Source of the DNA: Bradyrhizobium sp. AZCC 1719
Lineage (GTDB): Bacteria > Pseudomonadota > Alphaproteobacteria > Rhizobiales > Xanthobacteraceae
DNA length: 64,000 bases
Assembly (NCBI RefSeq): GCF_036924525.1
Contig: NZ_JAZHRU010000001.1
Span: 6,415,001 to 6,479,000 of the forward strand
Direction: 5' to 3'
Part shown: in pieces, positions 38,912 through 48,755 of the stretch
Position numbering within the stretch: position 1 is the first letter of the stretch
Layout of the letters: every line of letters starts with the position of its first letter
Notes under the pieces: model-generated
Database searches by the model: none
Seen by the model: the letters and a program-made list of their open reading frames with translations, nothing else
Told to the model about the DNA's origin: nothing
Made by a program: the position numbers and the translations under genes

Positions 38912-39040
38912 TGCGGATACATCCCAGGTTGTCGTTGATCGGGATCGTACAACAGGGAATCAGGGCACGTCACTCTCGCCGAGAGCGATGCCGCTCACAT
39001 GAGCCGGCCCGCGGCTGGGTGCGGCCGCCCGACGGTGGGC

Positions 39041-39463
39041 TCAGCTATGCAGACGCTCCAGCTTCCGTACAAAGCCGGAGTCCGTATGACGACCTTCATA
39101 CTCGTCATCGATTTCCTTCAGGAGGCTGTCGCCTTTCTTCGGCTCCACAGCAAGCAATATAGCGTCGATCTTGGCCTCTATCCGGTCCTCACCCTCCTTG
39201 GATTGCGGCGAGCCGACGTGCAACAAAATGGCCAGACCGGCGACCTGCCAAAGCAACTGCAAAAACTCAGATTGCCAGTTCTCCAGCATGTCACGCATCA
39301 TCTGCATGGTGTAGTCGCTGATTTCAACTGGCTGCTTGAGTGCAAGCTGCTCGTTCGCGTAGGAGTACCAACCGAATATCCAGTGACCGGTCAGCGTGAT
39401 CAGAAATAAAGCCCCAGTAACCCAAGCGAAACCGTACCGCGTCCAGATCGATCTCCGAGCCAT
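39041..39463 (-). CDS. DUF6766-like small membrane protein
   Basis: About 140 residues with a first membrane segment GFAWVTGALFLITLTGHWIFGW (key part TGALFLITLTGHWIFGW) and a second, LQLLWQVAGLAILLHV. A charged cytoplasmic tail follows (KEGEDRIEAKIDAILLAV). The segment NWQSEFLQLLWQVAGLA is typical of the family. The start at 39463 has AGGAG six bases upstream; an ATG at 39505 has no ribosome site. Function unknown. It is divergent from the oxidase operon. Confidence 0.7.
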   Translation of the reverse strand: MARRSIWTRYGFAWVTGALFLITLTGHWIFGWYSYANEQLALKQPVEISDYTMQMMRDMLENWQSEFLQLLWQVAGLAILLHVGSPQSKEGEDRIEAKIDAILLAVEPKKGDSLLKEIDDEYEGRHTDSGFVRKLERLHS

Positions 39464-39546
39464 ATCATGCTCCTGCTTCGCGTCTGCGAGCCATGAACGC
39501 CGCATCCTTCAATGCCGGTTTGTTCCGTAAGTTCCTTTAGGTTGCC

Positions 39547-39566
39547 GCTGCTGCTGCTGCTGCTGC
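39547..39566. repeat. GCT trinucleotide repeat
   Basis: Six perfect GCT units plus two bases, in the non-coding region between the DUF6766-like gene and the oxidase operon. Such tracts can vary in length between strains. No coding frame through it looks real. Confidence 0.7.
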
Positions 39567-39663
39567 GCCAAGCGCCGCCGCGCGAAGGGGAACATCTTTG
39601 GGAACTTAGACTTGATGCTTTGATGCCCGTTGAGGGCGATAAGCCAGACGGTTGAACGTCCGG

Positions 39664-40317
39664 ATGACCAGTCCCGCCATCGCGAGCGCTACTGCCGTTC
39701 TCTTGACTGGGGCGGCGGTGCTTTTGGTTTACGATCTTGGTCATTTCTCGACCCATATGATGCTGCATATCGCGTCGATGAATATCATCGCGCCATCGGT
39801 CGCCGCGCTGATCGTTACTCGCCGACACATCAGCGGCACCCGACCAATCTGGCTCTGGACTGCGACTTTCCTTCAGATCGTTCTGCTCTGGACGTGGCAT
39901 TCCCCCGCGGTCCATGACCTCCTCCTTCGGTCTACGGCGGCTGGGTTGATGCTCCACACAGCTCTATTGCTAGCTGCGCTGTTCTTCTGGTTGTCCCTGC
40001 TGACAACTTCCACCGCATCGCGGTGGCAGACAATTCCGGCGCTCCTGCTTACTGGAAAACTGACATGTCTGCTTGCGGCGCTGCTCATCTTCGCGCCGAG
40101 AACACTTTATGGCTTCGCGGGCCATCTTGCTGGCGCTGCTGAACATTTCTCATTGCATCACGCGCTGGAGGATCAACATCTAGCCGGCCTGCTGATGATC
40201 ACAGCCTGTCCACTCAGCTATCTGGTTGCGGCCGTGATCATCACCGTGCAGTTAATAACACGCGCGGAAATATCGGCAGCTCCCATGCCGGACGGCAGGC
40301 TCCCCATCGGCCGTTAG
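39664..40317 (+). CDS. CtaG-like cytochrome c oxidase assembly/membrane protein (caa3_CtaG family)
   Basis: A membrane protein of about 217 residues with six or so helices (ATAVLLTGAAVLLVY; LWTATFLQIVLLW; GLMLHTALLLAALFFW). Conserved histidines appear in HMMLHIASMN, WTWHSPAVH and EHFSLHHALEDQHLAG, the pattern of the caa3_CtaG copper-insertion family. The frame has a TTG at 39652 and an ATG at 39664; I chose the ATG, with low certainty. It is the first gene of the oxidase operon and is followed by a cytochrome c gene after two bases. Confidence 0.75.
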   Translation: MTSPAIASATAVLLTGAAVLLVYDLGHFSTHMMLHIASMNIIAPSVAALIVTRRHISGTRPIWLWTATFLQIVLLWTWHSPAVHDLLLRSTAAGLMLHTALLLAALFFWLSLLTTSTASRWQTIPALLLTGKLTCLLAALLIFAPRTLYGFAGHLAGAAEHFSLHHALEDQHLAGLLMITACPLSYLVAAVIITVQLITRAEISAAPMPDGRLPIGR

Positions 40318-40319
40318 CG

Positions 40320-41450
40320 ATGTCCCTGCTTTCACGCCCACGCCTGATACGAAGCATCCGTTTCATTCTCTATGGCCTCATCGCAATCGCGCTCGGCGGC
40401 TTTCTCTTCGCATGGTCCGGTCTTTACAGCGTTGCGGCAAGTCGTGGCCACTTCGCACTGACCAACGCCATTCTTACATTCGGAATGCGTAATTCCGTAA
40501 AGACTCATGCGCTTGGCATCGAGGCCCCGCAAACCTACAGCGACGATCTTTCGGCACTCGGCGCCGCCCATTTCCACGATGGATGCGCCTATTGCCACGG
40601 CGCACCAGGCGTTCCGACCGATCCAATCGCGCAAAGCATGTTGCCTTCCCCACCTGAGCTTTCGAAGGTGGTGCGGGACTGGCGCGACCGGGAGCTGTTC
40701 TGGATTGTCAAACATGGCATCAAGTACACCGGCATGCCCGCCTGGGTCGCGCCGCAGCGCGACGATGAAGTATGGGCGATAGTCGCATTTCTCAGGAAAC
40801 TTACCACCCTTGATGCGGCGGGCTATCGCGAATTGGCGCTTGGCGGCTTGTCAATTCGGCCGCAGATTGGGAGAGAGATCGCCACCACTGAAGATACGTC
40901 GGGCGCGATGAGCGCCTGCGCGCGTTGTCATGGTGCGGACCGCCGCGGACCGAAGAGCCACCTGGTACCGGTGCTGCACGGCCAGCCCGCCGAGTTTCTG
41001 ATTGCAGCGCTGGAAGACTTCGCCGCGGGCCGCCGTGCGAGCGGCATCATGCAGCCGGTGGCGAGCGGGCTCTCTCCCGCCGAACGCGAGCTGGTGGCAC
41101 GCTACTATGCAGGGCTTGCGCGGCCAGCCGCGCCGAACCGATTGGAGAACGCTGCGGCCGTCGAGCGTGGGCGCGAACTCGCGACGCGGGGGGATCCGAA
41201 TGCGAAAATTCCCGCATGTATGGATTGTCACAGCGCGTCAGCGCTCAACGCCTATCCGCGTCTCTCGGAACAGCATGCCTCCTACATCGTCAACAGGCTG
41301 CGGAATTGGAGGAAGGGAATCACATCCTCCTCTGCAACCGATCCGATCATGGCGCCTATCGCCCGGTCTCTAAACGAGCAGCAGATCGACGATGTCGCGG
41401 CCTATTTTGCGTCGACAAGCGCGTCAGCTTCGAAAGAAGAGAAGCGATGA
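40320..41450 (+). CDS. Membrane-anchored triheme cytochrome c
   Basis: A 376-residue cytochrome with one N-terminal membrane anchor (residues 14-36) and three CXXCH heme sites at Cys89-His93 (CAYCH), Cys200-His204 (CARCH) and Cys300-His304 (CMDCH). Possible axial methionines are in GIKYTGMPAW and ASGIMQPVASG. The domain plan is one class I domain followed by a two-domain cytochrome c4-like part. It overlaps the subunit II gene by four bases, so it is almost certainly the electron donor to the oxidase. Confidence 0.9.
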   Translation: MSLLSRPRLIRSIRFILYGLIAIALGGFLFAWSGLYSVAASRGHFALTNAILTFGMRNSVKTHALGIEAPQTYSDDLSALGAAHFHDGCAYCHGAPGVPTDPIAQSMLPSPPELSKVVRDWRDRELFWIVKHGIKYTGMPAWVAPQRDDEVWAIVAFLRKLTTLDAAGYRELALGGLSIRPQIGREIATTEDTSGAMSACARCHGADRRGPKSHLVPVLHGQPAEFLIAALEDFAAGRRASGIMQPVASGLSPAERELVARYYAGLARPAAPNRLENAAAVERGRELATRGDPNAKIPACMDCHSASALNAYPRLSEQHASYIVNRLRNWRKGITSSSATDPIMAPIARSLNEQQIDDVAAYFASTSASASKEEKR

Positions 41451-42451
41451 TACGGGCCCGACCATTCTGGTACCTGTTCGGCGCCTCTATACTCCTCGGC
41501 GGCTGTACCAGCGATGTTCAATCGGTGATGAATCCGAGCAGTCTCCAGGCAGTGCAGATTGTCGAAGTAGCCTGGTTTCTGTTCGGGTTCGGAACATTCG
41601 TGCTCGTCCTCGTGATCGTGACGTTATTGCTCGCCATCCGCGGGCCATTGCGAATACGCCAAGCGCTGGCGCGAGAGAGCACCGTGATCTGGCTCGGCAT
41701 CGCATTTCCTGCCGTGACGCTGACGGTGCTTCTGGTCTATGGCGTTTGGGTGACGCGTTCGTACCTCAACCTGCCCCGCGGTGGCAGCAACGTCAGCATC
41801 GAGGTGGTCGGAGAGCAATGGTGGTGGCGCGTCATGTACCACGCCCCTACTGGTCCACAGATTGCCAGCGCCAATGAAATTCGTATTCCGGTTGGATCTC
41901 CGGTCACATTGAAACTCAGGGCGGCTGACGTCATTCACAGTTTCTGGGTGCCGAGCCTTGGGGGAAAGGTCGACATGATCCCGGGGCGCATGACCCAATT
42001 GCAGCTCACAGTCGATCGCCCGGGGGTCTATCGCGGACAATGCGCCGAATACTGCGGCGGGCCTCATGCCCTCATGGCCGTGGACGTTATCGCCATGTCC
42101 TCATCCGATTATGCGGCCTGGCTCGAGCGCGCGGCGACGGTGCCCGCGACGCCCGAGACCGACATCGGCTTGCACGGAAGATCGATCTTCCTCGCGGCCG
42201 GCTGCGGCGCATGTCACACTGTGCGCGGCACAGCTGCCGAAGGCTCGGTTGGTCCGGATCTGACGCACATCGGCGCGAGACGCTCAGTCGGCATCGATAC
42301 CCTGCCGCTGACCCGCGAAAACCTGATGCGCTTCATTGTCGATGGCCAGCACGTCAAGCCCGGAAATTTGATGCCTGAGTTTCGCGCCCTGCAGCCACAG
42401 CAATTGGAGGCGCTAGCTTCCTACCTTTTGAGCCTCAAGGCAGCAGACTAG
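41447..42451 (+). CDS. coxB: Cytochrome c oxidase subunit II with C-terminal cytochrome c domain (caa3 type)
   Basis: 334 residues. A lipoprotein signal (LLGGC, lipid cysteine 20) is followed by two membrane helices (about 37-64 and 79-102). The CuA domain has all ligands: His164, Cys199, Glu201, Cys203, His207 and Met210 (QCAEYCGGPHALM). A fused cytochrome c domain follows with CGACH at residues 253-257 and a Met in GNLMPEF. The true start is the ATG at 41447, overlapping the previous stop. Longer upstream extensions of the frame overlap the cytochrome gene and are false. It joins directly to the fused subunit I-III gene. Confidence 0.95.
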   Translation: MIRARPFWYLFGASILLGGCTSDVQSVMNPSSLQAVQIVEVAWFLFGFGTFVLVLVIVTLLLAIRGPLRIRQALARESTVIWLGIAFPAVTLTVLLVYGVWVTRSYLNLPRGGSNVSIEVVGEQWWWRVMYHAPTGPQIASANEIRIPVGSPVTLKLRAADVIHSFWVPSLGGKVDMIPGRMTQLQLTVDRPGVYRGQCAEYCGGPHALMAVDVIAMSSSDYAAWLERAATVPATPETDIGLHGRSIFLAAGCGACHTVRGTAAEGSVGPDLTHIGARRSVGIDTLPLTRENLMRFIVDGQHVKPGNLMPEFRALQPQQLEALASYLLSLKAAD

Positions 42452-44974
42452 ATGGTTGACGCAGCCTCCTACCCAAACACATTACCCCGGCCAAGCGAGG
42501 AACTGGCTCAGCTCGAAGCAGTATGGGCCATGCCTAGAGGCTGGCGTATTGTCACTGACGTCAACAACACGGTGGTCGGCCTTTTTTATGCCGCTACTGC
42601 GGTTCTGTTCTTCCTGCTGGCCGGCATTCTCGCCCTGCTGATGCGCCTTCAGCTCGCGGTGCCCAGCAATACCTTTCTCAGTCAGGAAGCCTACAATCAG
42701 ATCTTCACGATGCATGGCACCGTGATGATGTTTCTGTTCGCCGTTCCCGTCGTCGAGGCAATGGGTATACTTTTGCTTCCCCAGATGCTCGGTGCGCGCG
42801 ACCTGCCTTTTCCGCGACTCGGCGCTTACGCGTTCTGGGCCTATCTGGTCGGCGGACTGATCTTCTTCAGCACGTTGTTCTTCGACCTCGCGCCATCGGG
42901 CGGCTGGTTCATGTATCCGCCGCTGACCAGTTTGCGGTTCTCGCCCGGACCGGGGGCGGACTTCTGGCTCCTCGGTATTGGTTTTATCGAGATCTCAGCG
43001 ATCGCCGGTGCGATAGAAATCATCGTCGGCGTGCTGCGCACCCGGGCGCCCGGCATGACCCTCGACCAGATGCCGATGTTTGCGTGGACGATGCTGATCT
43101 TCGCCGGCATGATCGTCTTCGCATTTCCGGCCGTGATCCTGGCCACGCTGCTGCTCGAGCTGGAACGCGCGTTCGACTGGCCTTTCTTCATCGCCGCGAG
43201 GGGCGGCGATGCGTTGCTCTGGCAGCATCTTTTCTGGTTCTTCGGACATCCGGAAGTATACATCATTTTCCTGCCGGCGGCCGGCATGGTGTCGATGATC
43301 GTGCCGACCATGTGCGCGACACCACTTGTGGGCTATCGGCTTATCGTCGTGGCGCTGATCGCAACCGGCTTTTTCAGCTTCGGCCTGTGGGTCCACCACA
43401 TGTTCACCACCGGAATTCCGGCGCTGTCGCTTAGTTTCTTTTCGGCCGCCAGCATGGCGGTGGCGCTGCCCAGTGGAATTCAGGTTTTTGCGTGGATCGC
43501 GACAATCGCGTCAGGCCGCTTACGGTGGACAACGCCGTCCCTGTTCGTGCTGGGCTTCCTCTTGATTTTCAGCCTCGGCGGCCTCACTGGCGTAATGGTC
43601 GCGATGGTCCCGTTCGACTGGCAGGCGCACGACACCTATTTCGTTGTCGCGCATTTCCATTACGTGTTGGTCGGCGGAATGGTGTTTCCGCTGTTCGGCG
43701 CATTTTACTACTGGGCGCCGGCATTTAGCCGTGTGGCACTGTCCGAGCGACTTGGAAAGTGGATCTTCTGGCTGATGTTCGCGGGCTTCAACGTCGCGTT
43801 CTTTCCGATGCACCTCACCGGCCTGATGGGGATGCCGCGGCGCGTCTATACCTATCCGGCAGTTATGCAATGGGACGTGCTGAACATGATCTCCACGATC
43901 GGCGCCTTTCTGCTTGCCGCCGGCATTGCCATGTTTCTGGTCGACATGATTCGAAGCCTGCGTCCCGCCATGTCGAAAACAGCCGGCAATATTTGGGGAG
44001 CAGCAACCCTCGAGTGGCTGCCCAATAATGTCTATGGTCTGCGCAGCATTCCGGCCGTTACCAGTGCATATCCGCTGTGGCAGCATCCGCAGCTAGCCAG
44101 GGAGATCGAAGACGGACGGCATTTCTTGCCCGGCTCTATCACCGGTCTGCGCGAAACCATCGTCACCTCGCCTTTCGATGCGACGCCGCAATACCTGCTC
44201 CGCCTTCCCGGCCCGGGCTGGCCGCCGCTTTTGGCGGCGGTACTCACGGCTGCCTTCTTCATGCTGCTCACCGTCAAGGCGGTGGTGCTCGCGCTGATCT
44301 GCGGGCTGCTCGGAATTGCGATGACGGTCGTGTGGATGTGGGGTAGCGACTTGAAGCCGCTGCCGTCAGTCGATATCGGAGCGGACCTCAAACTCCCAAC
44401 CTATGCAACCAGTTCATTGTCGCATGCCTGGTGGGCCATGATCGTCCTGTTATTGGTCGCCGGTTCGCTCTACCTCTCCTATGTGTTTTCCTACCTCTAT
44501 TTGTGGACTGTCTCACCGCAGGTTTGGCCGAGGCTTTCAGCGCTTGCGCCTCTCGCATACCCTGTCGTATCGGCTTTGCTGCTTGTTTTTGGCAGCGCAA
44601 TCCTCGAAATCGCCCGACGTGTTCTGCCCGGAAGGTCTCGCAGCAATGGCGCTTTCGTGGGACTTGCCGGGCTCGCCGCGGTCGCGTTGACCTGCGCACT
44701 GGTGATCGACGTGCTCGCGCAATGGCTGGCCGGGCTGCGCCCGGAATCCGATGCGCATGGTGCGATGGTCTATATGGCCGCCTTCCTGCAGGGGCAGTTG
44801 ACCCTTGCGGTTCTGGCCATGACGGGATTTGCGATTGCGCGGAGCTTCGCTGGCCGCCTTGATCGGAAACGACGCGTGGTCTTCGACAATCTGGGCCTGC
44901 TATATCACTACACGGTCGGCCAAGGCCTGCTGGGGCTTCTCCTCGTGCACGGATTTCCGAGGCTTGCAGGATGA
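42452..44974 (+). CDS. Cytochrome c oxidase subunit I-III fusion (caa3 type)
   Basis: 840 residues: the catalytic heme-copper subunit (about 1-550) joined to a subunit III-like C-terminal part (about 650-840). Ligands are present: His88 (TMHGT), His266/Tyr270 with Glu268 in GHPEVY, His315-His316, His401 and His403 (HFHYV). The D-channel Asp117 is kept (GARDLPFPRL), but the Asn-Asn that normally follows the PRL is GA here. The K-channel Lys of the PTGIK motif is replaced by Gln344 (PSGIQVF). The gene begins right after the subunit II stop and overlaps the next gene by four bases. Confidence 0.93.
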   Translation: MVDAASYPNTLPRPSEELAQLEAVWAMPRGWRIVTDVNNTVVGLFYAATAVLFFLLAGILALLMRLQLAVPSNTFLSQEAYNQIFTMHGTVMMFLFAVPVVEAMGILLLPQMLGARDLPFPRLGAYAFWAYLVGGLIFFSTLFFDLAPSGGWFMYPPLTSLRFSPGPGADFWLLGIGFIEISAIAGAIEIIVGVLRTRAPGMTLDQMPMFAWTMLIFAGMIVFAFPAVILATLLLELERAFDWPFFIAARGGDALLWQHLFWFFGHPEVYIIFLPAAGMVSMIVPTMCATPLVGYRLIVVALIATGFFSFGLWVHHMFTTGIPALSLSFFSAASMAVALPSGIQVFAWIATIASGRLRWTTPSLFVLGFLLIFSLGGLTGVMVAMVPFDWQAHDTYFVVAHFHYVLVGGMVFPLFGAFYYWAPAFSRVALSERLGKWIFWLMFAGFNVAFFPMHLTGLMGMPRRVYTYPAVMQWDVLNMISTIGAFLLAAGIAMFLVDMIRSLRPAMSKTAGNIWGAATLEWLPNNVYGLRSIPAVTSAYPLWQHPQLAREIEDGRHFLPGSITGLRETIVTSPFDATPQYLLRLPGPGWPPLLAAVLTAAFFMLLTVKAVVLALICGLLGIAMTVVWMWGSDLKPLPSVDIGADLKLPTYATSSLSHAWWAMIVLLLVAGSLYLSYVFSYLYLWTVSPQVWPRLSALAPLAYPVVSALLLVFGSAILEIARRVLPGRSRSNGAFVGLAGLAAVALTCALVIDVLAQWLAGLRPESDAHGAMVYMAAFLQGQLTLAVLAMTGFAIARSFAGRLDRKRRVVFDNLGLLYHYTVGQGLLGLLLVHGFPRLAG

Positions 44975-45324
44975 GCGACACTTTCAAGCCATCCCTTGGC
45001 AATCTTCTGCCGGTGCTTGCTCCGCCCCTTATCTGGTTTCTGCATCCGACGACCGTCTATGCCGCCGAAGCGCTGATCTGCATTGGACCAGCGGCCGCAG
45101 CGGCTACCATGATGGCCTGGACGATTGCTCTTGCCACGGCCGCAGCCTTAACCGCCCTCCTCCTGACGGCATGGACGCTCTATCGTGGTGGTAATGCCCG
45201 GCACACCCAGAGCCTCGGCAGCTCTCGGTTCCTGCATGGCGTATCGCACCTTCTGATCCTGCTTTCGCTTCTTGGGATCGGGTGGACGATCCTGCCGGCT
45301 ATCTTTCTGCCCACTTGCGCATAG
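44971..45324 (+). CDS. Small membrane protein of the caa3 oxidase operon
   Basis: 117 residues with three predicted helices (VLAPPLIWFLHPTTVY; MMAWTIALATAAALTALLL; LLILLSLLGIGWTILPAIF). The gene overlaps the fused subunit I-III gene by four bases and ends the operon. It has no recognised motif. It may be an accessory subunit or assembly protein; I cannot tell which. Confidence 0.7.
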   Translation: MSDTFKPSLGNLLPVLAPPLIWFLHPTTVYAAEALICIGPAAAAATMMAWTIALATAAALTALLLTAWTLYRGGNARHTQSLGSSRFLHGVSHLLILLSLLGIGWTILPAIFLPTCA

Positions 45325-45339
45325 ATTCCCAACCCGTTT

Positions 45340-46536
45340 CTATCTGCTATTGCTGCTTCGGCCGACGCCCTTACGGCGCATCAATGCGGCGAAGAGATCG
45401 GCCAAGCCGAACTGCCAGGGCTCGCAATCGCCGCTGTGGCGCATCCGGTTGGTCAGCCGGCCAAGTTTCGGCGTGGCGACCGTCACCAAATCGCCTTCGA
45501 CATGCGTGAACCCCTGCCCCTTCGCGACACGATCCTGGATCGGCGCGAACATCGTGCCGAGGAACAGCACAAAGCCGTCGGGATATTGATGGTTCTCGTT
45601 AATCGTCTGCCCCACGATGTCGGCCGGGTCGCGGCTGATCTGGGTCAGCGAGGATGCGCCGTGCAGGACGAAGCCTTCCGGCCCCTTCACCTCCAGCGAG
45701 ATCTCCATGCTCCGCACATCATCGAGCGTGAAGCTCGCGTCGAAGAATCGCACGAACGGCCCGATCGCACAGGAGGCGTTGTTGTCCTTTGCCTTGGACA
45801 GGAGCAGCGCCGAACGCCCCTCGAAGTCGCGCAAATTGACATCGTTGCCGAGCGTGGCGCCAACGATGCGCCCATCGCTCGCCACCACCAGCACGACCTC
45901 CGGCTCCGGATTATTCCAGGTCGATTTCGGATGCAGGCCTGCATCCACGCATGTACCGACCGCCGACAGCACGGGCGCCTTGGTAAACACCTCGGCGTCG
46001 GGCCCGATGCCGACCTCGAGATACTGGCTCCAGGCGTTCTGGGAAACCAGCACGTCCTTCACATGCTGCGCTTCGGCCGAGCCCGGCTTCAGTTGCGAAA
46101 GGTCGGTGCCGACGATCCGCGTCACCTCGGCTCGGATCGCCTCGGCCGAATCCGGATTGCCGCGCGCCCGCTCCTCGATCACCCGCTCCAGCATCGACAC
46201 GGCGAACGTGACGCCGGCAGCCTTGATCACCTGCAAATCGATCGGGGCGAGCAGCCATGGTCTGGTCGGATCGCGGGTGTCGGGCGGCGTGTTGTCTAGG
46301 AGATCCTGCAGTGCGCCGACGCGCTCGCCACGCGCGGCGCGCAGCGCTCCGGCCGGATCGGCAGCGGCGGCAAGCTGGCTGGCCGTGGGGAAGTCCTCGG
46401 TGATGTCGAACACGCCGTCCTGGCGGATCGCGACCACCGACGGGCCGGCAAGATCGGGCCGCCAGACGCGCCCCATCAGCGCGGCACCGGCGAAATCGTC
46501 GGGCAGAATGAAGGCGGCGTCTGTGACGATCGGCAT
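45340..46536 (-). CDS. Fumarylacetoacetate hydrolase-family protein
   Basis: FAH-superfamily hydrolase or dehydratase of about 398 residues. The metal-ligand glutamates are in NNPEPEVVLVV (about residues 210-220). LGNDVNLRDFEGRSALLLSKAKD (partial quote: GNDVNLRDFEGR) matches the family's conserved core. The start at 46536 has AGGA eight bases upstream and is preferred over 46557. Proteins of this length act on sugar-acid intermediates such as 2-keto-3-deoxy acids. The gene is convergent with the oxidase operon and has no operon partner. Confidence 0.83.
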   Translation of the reverse strand: MPIVTDAAFILPDDFAGAALMGRVWRPDLAGPSVVAIRQDGVFDITEDFPTASQLAAAADPAGALRAARGERVGALQDLLDNTPPDTRDPTRPWLLAPIDLQVIKAAGVTFAVSMLERVIEERARGNPDSAEAIRAEVTRIVGTDLSQLKPGSAEAQHVKDVLVSQNAWSQYLEVGIGPDAEVFTKAPVLSAVGTCVDAGLHPKSTWNNPEPEVVLVVASDGRIVGATLGNDVNLRDFEGRSALLLSKAKDNNASCAIGPFVRFFDASFTLDDVRSMEISLEVKGPEGFVLHGASSLTQISRDPADIVGQTINENHQYPDGFVLFLGTMFAPIQDRVAKGQGFTHVEGDLVTVATPKLGRLTNRMRHSGDCEPWQFGLADLFAALMRRKGVGRSSNSR

Positions 46537-46971
46537 CGTGGGAATCCTCGCGAGCATCTATGCGGTCAGCACCGTCCATAGAAGGGAACCGCTCAATGGG
46601 TCAACACCTCCCGGGAATGTCCTTCTCCGGCATCGCGGCCCCATGGCAGACCACCGCACCGCAGCATGCAAATCGGACGATCGGTCAAATGCAGCCGATT
46701 GCACGCCCTGCAACGACCATGGCGGCATGGCGACTGCGCGAAGACTTCGAAGGGCTTCGATGTCTGGGAATTGGGCGCGGGACGCACCGCCGGCCCGATC
46801 GCTGAATACTAGAGGCCGGCAGGCCTGCTCACCTGTCGGTCCAACGGAAAGGCATGGGACCGCCTCGCCGTACGCTCGGAGCGCGGTTGCGCTGACGGCG
46901 GCCGCCATCAGCGCAACTTTGGTATCGCGCGAACTCAGGCCAGCGACCGCTCCAAGCCGCCTTGTTCAAGT
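46537..46971. other. Gene-free stretch
   Basis: About 435 bases between the FAH-family start and the gfa stop. Short frames on both strands look like shadows with no family features. It should contain the FAH-family promoter. No hairpin terminator was seen for the gfa operon. Confidence 0.4.
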
Positions 46972-47541
46972 TCAAGCAGCCTTGGCCTTGGACTTGGCCA
47001 CGTGGCTTGAGATCGCATCCATCAAGGGCGGCGACAGGCAATCATACGGCTCCAGTCCGAGTTCCTTCAGCCGGGCCCGGATGCCATCCATCTCACCCGG
47101 CTGAACACCGGACTCCAGCACCGACGACACGAACGCGGCAAACCCCGGAGCTGCCCATCCGCCTTCCTGGAACAGTTCAGGATGGATGAAGTCGAGCCCG
47201 TAGAACGGATGCCCCGTGTTCTCGATCCGGCCATACATATGCGTACCGCAGGCCTTGCAAGCGTAACGCTGAATTGCCGCCGCCGAGTCGACGATCTGCA
47301 GCTTGTCGCCGTTCTCGGCTACTTTCACATTGTCGCGCGGGACGACGGCGACGACAGAGAAGATCGCCCCTTCGGGCTTCCAGCATTTGGTACAGCCACA
47401 GGCGTGGTTGTGGGCCACGTCGCCCTTGATGGCGACCTTGACCGGCTTGTCTTTGCATTTGCAGACCAAGGTGCCGCCGGCGAAGCTGCCAGTGCCCTGC
47501 TTGACGCCGCTGTCAATCGATGGGTGGATATGAACAGTCAT
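46972..47541 (-). CDS. gfa: Glutathione-dependent formaldehyde-activating enzyme
   Basis: Promotes formation of S-hydroxymethylglutathione from formaldehyde and glutathione, or carries glutathione for the next enzyme. 189 residues, with zinc-binding cysteines at 27, 29, 48, 50, 53, 95 and 98 (CKC, CGCTKC, CKAC). The start is the ATG at 47541; the frame runs further upstream without support. It follows the formaldehyde dehydrogenase gene by 34 bases on the same strand. It is the last gene of the leftward C1 set. Confidence 0.94.
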   Translation of the reverse strand: MTVHIHPSIDSGVKQGTGSFAGGTLVCKCKDKPVKVAIKGDVAHNHACGCTKCWKPEGAIFSVVAVVPRDNVKVAENGDKLQIVDSAAAIQRYACKACGTHMYGRIENTGHPFYGLDFIHPELFQEGGWAAPGFAAFVSSVLESGVQPGEMDGIRARLKELGLEPYDCLSPPLMDAISSHVAKSKAKAA

Positions 47542-47575
47542 AGGCCTATCCTCCTTGTGTTTGAAGTTCCCCGAC

Positions 47576-48682
47576 TCAGAACACGACAACCGAACGGATC
47601 GACTTGCCTTCGTGCATGAGGTCGAAACCCTTATTGATCTCCTCCAGCTTGAGGACGTGGGTGATCATCGGATCGATCTCGATCTTCCCGTTCATGTACC
47701 AGTCGACGATTTTCGGCACATCCGTACGGCCCCGCGCGCCGCCAAACGCCGTGCCCTTCCAGACGCGGCCGGTCACGAGTTGGAACGGCCGGGTGGCGAT
47801 TTCCTTGCCGGACTCAGCGACCCCGATCACGACCGAGACGCCCCAGCCGCGATGGCACGCTTCGAGCGCCTGCCGCATCACGGTGGTGTTGCCGGTGCAG
47901 TCGAAGGTGTAGTCGGCGCCGCCGTCGGTGAGCCCGACCAGATGCTGAACGATGTCACTGACCTTGGTCGGATTGACGAAATGCGTCATGCCGAAGCGGC
48001 GGCCCCAATCCTCCTTGGAATCGTTGATGTCGACGCCGACGATCTTGTCGGCGCCCACCATCTTCGCGCCCTGGATGACGTTGAGCCCGATGCCGCCGAG
48101 ACCGAAAACGACGACGTTGGCGCCCGGTGTCACCTTTGCGGTATTCACCACAGCGCCAACGCCCGTCGTCACCCCGCAACCGATGTAGCAGCTCTTGTCG
48201 AAGGGCGCGTCCTCGCGGATCTTTGCCACCGCGATTTCCGGCAGAACGGTAAAGTTCGAAAACGTCGAGCAGCCCATGTAGTGATAGATCGGCTTGCCCT
48301 GGTAGCTGAAGCGCGAGGTGCCGTCCGGCATCACGCCCTTCCCCTGCGTTGCGCGGATAGCCGTGCAAAGGTTGGTCTTGCCGCTCAGGCAGCTTTTGCA
48401 CTGGCGACATTCCGGCGTGTAGAGCGGAATCACGTGATCGCCGGCCTTGAGCGACGTCACGCCCGCCCCGACTTCGCGGACGATGCCTGCGCCCTCATGA
48501 CCGAGTATCGAAGGAAAGATTCCTTCGCTGTCGAATCCGTCGAGCGTGTAGGCGTCGGTGTGGCAGATTCCGGTCGCCTTTATCTCAACGAGGACTTCAC
48601 CGGCCTTCGGGCCTTCCAGATCGACCTCGACGATTTCAAGAGGCTTCTTGGCCTCGAATGCGACAGCAGCGCGGGTCTTCAT
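47576..48682 (-). CDS. frmA: S-(hydroxymethyl)glutathione dehydrogenase (class III alcohol dehydrogenase)
   Basis: Oxidises S-hydroxymethylglutathione to S-formylglutathione with NAD. 368 residues from the ATG at 48682 (GGAG six bases upstream). Catalytic zinc ligands are Cys40 and His62, and the structural zinc cysteines are 92, 95, 98 and 106. The cofactor site has [17 protein letters not shown], and [16 protein letters not shown] is typical of class III. It lies between xoxG and gfa, the expected place for clearing formaldehyde made by XoxF. Also known as flhA or adhI in methylotrophs. Confidence 0.96.
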   Translation of the reverse strand: MKTRAAVAFEAKKPLEIVEVDLEGPKAGEVLVEIKATGICHTDAYTLDGFDSEGIFPSILGHEGAGIVREVGAGVTSLKAGDHVIPLYTPECRQCKSCLSGKTNLCTAIRATQGKGVMPDGTSRFSYQGKPIYHYMGCSTFSNFTVLPEIAVAKIREDAPFDKSCYIGCGVTTGVGAVVNTAKVTPGANVVVFGLGGIGLNVIQGAKMVGADKIVGVDINDSKEDWGRRFGMTHFVNPTKVSDIVQHLVGLTDGGADYTFDCTGNTTVMRQALEACHRGWGVSVVIGVAESGKEIATRPFQLVTGRVWKGTAFGGARGRTDVPKIVDWYMNGKIEIDPMITHVLKLEEINKGFDLMHEGKSIRSVVVF

Positions 48683-48755
48683 TGTAAACTCCACATTGGC
48701 TTTTCAAGTCGCCGCACGGATGTACCAGGACGCGCCCCTCGCATGTTCGGCATGA

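Noticed and set aside
39400..39957. A minus-strand frame across the GCT repeat and the start of the CtaG-like gene
   Set aside because: Serine-rich low-complexity translation of the repeat, overlapping a well-supported membrane protein gene on the other strand.
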